Of a DNA stretch of 10,342 bases, positions 7,223 to 10,342 are shown piece after piece; the stretch's first letter is position 1, and each line of letters opens with the position of its first letter. Source of the DNA: Gammaproteobacteria bacterium UBA6968. GTDB taxonomy: Bacteria; Pseudomonadota; Gammaproteobacteria; Pseudomonadales; Azotimanducaceae. The stretch is from the NCBI GenBank assembly GCA_002450255.1, contig DJYW01000148.1:1-10342 (forward strand), in the 5' to 3' direction. The translations under genes and the position numbers were made by a program. The notes beneath the pieces are model-generated. The model saw only the letters and a program-made list of their open reading frames with translations, had not been told where the DNA came from and did no database searches.

Positions 7223-8833
7223 CTAACCACCTCCGGCAGACAACGGTTCGATAAAGACGCCCGCCCCAGGCCCCAGCGGCAGATCCAGAACCACCCAAGC
7301 AATGGTCATCAATAAACCAGCGAAAATCAGCCCTAGTGAATAAGGCAACATGGTCGCGGTAAGGCTGCCGAGCCCAAAATTAGCCTGCCACCGCTGGCAA
7401 AAAATCAGGATAAGCGGGAAATAAACCATCAACGGCGTGATGATATTCGTCGCACTATCACCTACCCGGTACGCCGCCGTCGCCATTTCAGGCGAAATCC
7501 CAAGCAGCATCAACATCGGCACCATTACCGGCGCAATCAGCGCCCACTTAGCACTAGCAGATCCAACGATAAGATTAAGTAGTGAGGATATGAGAATGAT
7601 CGCTGTAAGCAGTGCCCAAGCCGGCAGATTGGTAGCAGCTAAAAAGTCAGCACCATGAACGGCTAACACCAGACCAAGACCTGACCAGGCAAACATAGCG
7701 ACAAAGTGCGCCGCAGCGAACGCGAGCACCATATAGTAGCCTAGGTCCGCCATGGCACCGGTCATCATCTTAACTAGATCTCGGTGATCAGAAATCGTGC
7801 CGGCACCTTTGCCATATGCCCAGCCGGCCAACACGAACAACAAAAAGAAAGCCCCGACCAAGCTGCGGTAAAAGGGAGACATTTGCGCCTCTGCAGAAGC
7901 ACTCTCGTCAATGAGCGGCGAGCCCGGCCCAACAGTAAAGAATATCCATAATGCGATCACAGCGAGAGTTACCAACCCGGCATAAACTAATCCTTTACGT
8001 TCCGGGCCAGTCAACGAGCCGTGTGCGACCTCATCCGAGTCTTCAGCGGCCGCAAGTTCTGGATCAAAACGACCTAGGCGCGGCTCTATGATTCGGTCAG
8101 TGATGAACCAAATCACCGGTACAAATATGAAGACCATCGCAGCGATGAAATACCAGTTACCAGCAATGTTAGGGGTGAAATCGGTAAATACAGTCTCGAC
8201 GCTGGCCTCGGTGATGCCAAACAATAGTGCATCTAGTTGGCCCGGCAATAGGTTCGCAGAAAAACCCCCGGAAACCCCGGCGAAGGAAGCCGCAATGCCG
8301 GCCACGGGATGCCTTCCCGCTGCATGAAACAGAATACCGGCGAGCGGTATCAAGACTACGTAAGCCGCATCAGCTGCAAGATTACCAAGCATGCCAATAG
8401 TCACAACCAATGGCGTCAGCATTGCCGTCGGCGCATCTCGGACTCCAGCGCGCATCGCGGTAGCGAAAAGTCCAGAGCGCTCCGCTACGCCCGCACCCAA
8501 CATAACCACCAACACATAGCCAAGGGGATGGAAGTGGGTGAAGGTCTCTGGCATCTCTATCCACAGCCGCGCAATATTTTCCGCTGAAAGCAGACTGGTT
8601 ACCCAAATAATGCGGTTGGCGCCGGTTTCTGGATCAATCTCAGTGGGATGCGCAGCGGAAACCCCAGCCAAACTCGAGACGACGGAAATGCCGATTAAAA
8701 AGAGAATGAGCCAAAAAAATAGGAAGACGGGATCAGGTAGTTTATTCCCGTTTCTCTCAATCCAGCCCAGAAAGCCGCCAATGCTTTCCGGTGTTGTTGC
8801 AGAATCTGACAATTCTGATCTTTCTTTGGCCAA
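7223..8833 (-). CDS. AbgT-family transporter
   Basis: This is an inner-membrane secondary transporter of 536 residues with about ten or more hydrophobic segments. E. coli AbgT imports p-aminobenzoyl-glutamate, a folate breakdown product; relatives MtrF (Neisseria) and YdaH (Alcanivorax) have been described as sulfonamide exporters, so direction is uncertain here. Family features include NLAADAAYVVLIPL (151-164), HPVAGIAASFAGVSGGFSANL and AYRVGDSATNIITP. Residues that I recall as functionally important in MtrF appear conserved at matching spacing: D201, S427, W430, R456, D459 and P467 (equivalents of D193, S417, W420, R446, D449 and P457). The start codon is TTG at 8833-8831, supported by AGGGAG (plus-strand 8841-8846) seven bases upstream; no in-frame ATG fits. 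No abgA/abgB-like peptidase genes adjoin it. A long acidic loop near 256-272 separates the two halves. Family is firm; substrate is inferred. Confidence 0.93.
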   Translation of the reverse strand: MAKERSELSDSATTPESIGGFLGWIERNGNKLPDPVFLFFWLILFLIGISVVSSLAGVSAAHPTEIDPETGANRIIWVTSLLSAENIARLWIEMPETFTHFHPLGYVLVVMLGAGVAERSGLFATAMRAGVRDAPTAMLTPLVVTIGMLGNLAADAAYVVLIPLAGILFHAAGRHPVAGIAASFAGVSGGFSANLLPGQLDALLFGITEASVETVFTDFTPNIAGNWYFIAAMVFIFVPVIWFITDRIIEPRLGRFDPELAAAEDSDEVAHGSLTGPERKGLVYAGLVTLAVIALWIFFTVGPGSPLIDESASAEAQMSPFYRSLVGAFFLLFVLAGWAYGKGAGTISDHRDLVKMMTGAMADLGYYMVLAFAAAHFVAMFAWSGLGLVLAVHGADFLAATNLPAWALLTAIILISSLLNLIVGSASAKWALIAPVMVPMLMLLGISPEMATAAYRVGDSATNIITPLMVYFPLILIFCQRWQANFGLGSLTATMLPYSLGLIFAGLLMTIAWVVLDLPLGPGAGVFIEPLSAGGG

Positions 8834-8840
8834 TGTGGTG

Positions 8841-8846
8841 CTCCCT
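8841..8846 (-). promoter_or_regulatory. Ribosome binding site that fixes the TTG start of the AbgT-family gene
   Basis: On the minus strand AGGGAG lies 7 bases before TTG. This spacing and strength, together with the lack of any nearby in-frame ATG, decide the start. The transporter therefore uses a rare initiator, which may lower its translation. Confidence 0.75.
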
Positions 8847-8937
8847 AAGTCGTCGCTGTGATCTTTACTTGCCTAGAATCAAAAGTAGCATTCTCTATGC
8901 GGCCTGTCTGCGCCGTCTAATCAGCTTTACCCTGTCG

Positions 8938-8971
8938 TTTTCTTTCCTTTTCCTCTTTCTGCTTTTCTTTC
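8938..8971 (+). repeat. Polypyrimidine tract
   Basis: 23 consecutive pyrimidines (8938-8960), one G, then ten more (8962-8971) form a strongly strand-biased tract. On the minus strand it is a purine run about 105-140 bp upstream of the AbgT-family start, so it lies in the likely promoter or leader region of that gene. The rest of 8850-9075 shows no gene or clear regulatory site. Confidence 0.6.
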
Positions 8972-9074
8972 GTGTATTTATGCCCAGCTCTCACCAAGCT
9001 GTTACGAGACCCAACAAGGGCCAAGCAGTCTTTCTTTAGGACGCAGCCCGGCGGACGCTTTAGAGGTCGCCCAA

Positions 9075-9580
9075 CAGCTACCGATTACTTGGTGAGCGGA
9101 ACTGGGGCTATGGCCTTTACCGATGTGATACTGAGCGAAAGCAATAAAAGGGCTGCTATCGTCGATCGGCGTTCTGCCCCGGGCGGTCATTGGAACGATG
9201 CGTATCCAATCGTCCGCTTACATCAACCAATTGCGTTCTACGGCGTCAATTCACGCGCTTTAGGCGACGACTTGATCGACTAGGTCAGCTGGAATAAAGG
9301 CCTGTATGAACTCGCTTCCAAAGGTAAAGTTCGTTCTCACTATGACCGCGTCATGCGCTAACAGTTTCTACCCGGCGGACGCGTGTGCTGCTTTCCAAAC
9401 TGCGAGGTCAGTCTTCAGGGAGAAGTGGTGTCTCTGGAGCCCGGTTCAAGCCCAGACATTACCTCAGAGAAACGCTTCGACGCAGGCTATATTCAGGTCG
9501 AGGTCCCTGCGACACGCAAACCGGACCGAGATCATGCCATTGTCGGCGGCGGCAAGACCGCGATGGACGCCGTTCTGTGA
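9075..9580 (+). pseudogene. Remnant of an FAD/NAD(P)-binding oxidoreductase
   Basis: Reading one frame through stop codons gives a recognisable N-terminal part of a flavin-dependent oxidoreductase. DYLVSGTGAMAFTD (from 9083) is the FAD-binding Rossmann start. IVDRRSAPGGHWNDAYP and VRLHQPIAFYGVNSR follow. GGGKTAMDA (9545-9571) is a second nucleotide-binding motif. Three in-frame stops interrupt it: TAG 9281-9283, TAA 9359-9361 and TGA 9578-9580. The Rossmann motif reads G-T-G-A-M-A and lacks its third glycine, consistent with a 6-bp loss. Between VPATRKP and GGGKTAMDA the spacing is shorter than I recall for the family, suggesting an in-frame deletion of roughly 25 residues. No start codon is visible at the expected place. 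The C-terminal two thirds are absent: similarity stops at about 9571-9577, where IS3 transposase sequence begins on the other strand. Intact members are about 450 residues. The gene is non-functional. Confidence 0.8.
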
Positions 9581-9954
9581 CCAACTGATCATTTACAAAA
9601 GATATCGACCACGTTCGTTCTGACGCGTGGGTAAAGCCATCGGCAATTTAGGTCAAATCAGCTTCTTACGCTTCTTCCTCGCACCTGGGGCTATTCCTCA
9701 GTGTATATCGCATAAGTGCGCTTCGGATTCGTCACCAACCCTTCGTCGCGCAGCATGTCGTGCAAGGTTGGATTGCCATATCGAGAGTATGCCTGCGCCA
9801 GCTTTTGGAGGCGCGTACCCAGCATCGCGCCCCGTGCATTGTAGCGCACCATCAAACGTTCTATGTCTGACAGGCGGCAGCCTTGGCGCTCGGATCTTTG
9901 ACCTGTCTTTACCCAGCGTTGAACCACATACCGGTTGTCTGCAGGCTTTACCAC
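9567..9954 (-). pseudogene. IS3-family transposase OrfB, N-terminal fragment
   Basis: Translation from GTG at 9954-9952 gives 87 residues typical of the OrfB N-terminal region, including QKLAQAYSRYGNPTLHDMLR and DEGLVTNPKRTYAIYTEE, then TAG at 9693-9691. Similarity continues past the stop as PQVR. It resumes in another frame as RKKRKKLI, then TGA, then PKLPMALPTRQNER. After a further one-base loss it reads WSISFVNDQLVTERR, down to about 9567. Intact relatives read roughly RWSMDFVSDQL at the last segment, where the Asp is the first DDE catalytic residue; here that position is Ser. The remaining catalytic residues lie in the missing part. It cannot encode an active transposase. Confidence 0.82.
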
Positions 9955-10211
9955 GTTCGCGATAGCGCATCCTTTAGTGCTGCTTGATCGAGTATGCTCT
10001 AAGCCATCGCCTTCTTAAGTTTAGTATTCTCAACTTACAGCTCACATAGGCGTTTGGCTCCCGAAACATCCAGACCGCCATACTTCGACTTCTACATGTA
10101 CAACTTGCTTTCAGCAAAACCGTGCTTGCGAGAAAGCTGTGCGACTGACACAGCGGCTTCGTGTTCCTTCAAGACGGCTATGATCTGTTCTTAGGTGAAT
10201 TATTTTCTCTT
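9948..10211 (-). pseudogene. IS3-family transposase OrfA with internal stops
   Basis: One frame of 88 codons, the normal OrfA length, reads EQIIAVLKEHEAAVSVAQL, SRKHGFAESKLY, KSKYGGLDVSGAKRL, VENTKLKKAMA and LDQAALKDALSRTW. This is the helix-turn-helix and leucine-zipper protein of IS3 elements. Five internal stops break it: TAA 10202-10200, TAA 10193-10191, TAG 10094-10092, TAA 10037-10035 and TAG 10001-9999. The TAG at 10094 replaces the conserved Trp of the LYNWKSKYGG motif. The first codons (TTG AAG AGA AAA) suggest a lost ATG start. The natural stop, TAA at 9950-9948, overlaps the OrfB start as expected in this family. Confidence 0.85.
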
Positions 10212-10316
10212 CAATGATGGCCGCCATTAGATCTACTTTTTCGGAAAGTCCCATCTCACTCAGGGTTCAGCTTTGGGGGAAAGGTCATCAGGATGTTGGA
10301 GTTATGATAGGACTCT

Positions 10317-10331
10317 ATCTAAGATTTAGAT
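10317..10331. repeat. Short palindrome outside the IS remnant
   Basis: ATCTAA (10317-10322) pairs with TTAGAT (10326-10331) around GAT. It lies in the 55 bp beyond the proposed IS end, where I see nothing else. It is AT-rich and may be chance. Confidence 0.3.
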
Positions 10332-10342
10332 TTTCTACCGAA

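Larger units (their letters stand above)
9567..10287 (-). mobile_element. Truncated, decayed IS3-family insertion sequence
   Basis: The remnant is read on the minus strand and keeps OrfA and the first part of OrfB. The rest of OrfB and the far terminal repeat are missing, so about 0.7 kb of a usual 1.2-1.3 kb element remains. The proposed outer end is TGACCTTTCCCCC (minus strand, 10287 to 10275), which begins with the 5'-TG typical of IS3 ends. Because the partner end is lost, this boundary cannot be tested within the window. The inner boundary at about 9567-9577 abuts the broken oxidoreductase gene. Many stops and frameshifts show long decay. Confidence 0.8.

Noticed and set aside
8538..8861. 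107-codon plus-strand frame across the transporter start
   Set aside because: It is a shadow of the AbgT-family gene with no family features.
9047..9382. 12-bp repeat CCCGGCGGACGC at 9047-9058 and 9371-9382
   Set aside because: One 12-mer match in 10 kb is expected by chance, and the second copy is in the conserved oxidoreductase reading frame (PGGR).
9698..9970. 90-codon minus-strand frame rich in Arg, overlapping OrfB
   Set aside because: The neighbouring frame has clear IS3 OrfB similarity; this one is its out-of-frame shadow.
9075..10211. Stop-codon reassignment or readthrough to explain in-frame stops
   Set aside because: All three stop codons occur, together with frameshifts, a deletion and lost motif residues, while the intact genes in the window use stops normally. 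Decay explains it.
1..10342. CRISPR array, tRNA, rRNA, toxin-antitoxin or phage defence genes
   Set aside because: No regularly spaced repeats, cloverleaf structures, rRNA segments or matching small gene pairs were seen on either strand.

Overview
The window looks like chromosomal DNA of a Gram-negative bacterium, most likely a marine-type gammaproteobacterium. This is inferred from a TonB-dependent outer-membrane receptor, a Tat-exported molybdenum hydroxylase, moderate GC content and the protein style; no rRNA or other phylogenetic marker is present. About 8.8 kb carries five intact genes, and the last 1.3 kb is a gene graveyard.

Layout. Positions 1-223 are an AT-rich leader with a 12-bp direct repeat. 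224-3124 (+) encodes a 966-residue TonB-dependent receptor, closed by a clear intrinsic terminator at 3159-3184. 3387-3863 and 3876-6101 (+) form a two-gene operon. It encodes the small [2Fe-2S] subunit and the large molybdopterin subunit of an isoquinoline 1-oxidoreductase-like (IorAB-type) periplasmic hydroxylase or dehydrogenase. Two strong hairpins lie in the 240-bp gap that follows. 6341-7141 (+) is a class I SAM-dependent methyltransferase of unknown substrate. Convergent to it, 7223-8833 (-) is an AbgT-family transporter that starts at TTG.

From about 9075 to about 10287 there are only broken genes. On the + strand is the N-terminal part of an FAD/NAD(P)-binding oxidoreductase with in-frame stops and a damaged Rossmann motif. 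It is fused at about 9567-9577 to a decayed, truncated IS3-family insertion sequence on the - strand. That remnant holds OrfA with five internal stops and part of OrfB with at least two frameshifts.

Working together: the receptor could import a substrate across the outer membrane that the Tat-exported IorAB-like enzyme then oxidises in the periplasm. This is inference from adjacency, because the terminator makes them separate transcription units. The usual electron-accepting cytochrome c and the cofactor maturation genes (XdhC-like, MobA/MocA-like) are not in the window. The methyltransferase and the AbgT transporter show no clear link to them. I see no CRISPR array, tRNA, rRNA or prophage. 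The most unusual part is the oxidoreductase/IS3 fossil junction. I did not find a convincing new multi-gene system.
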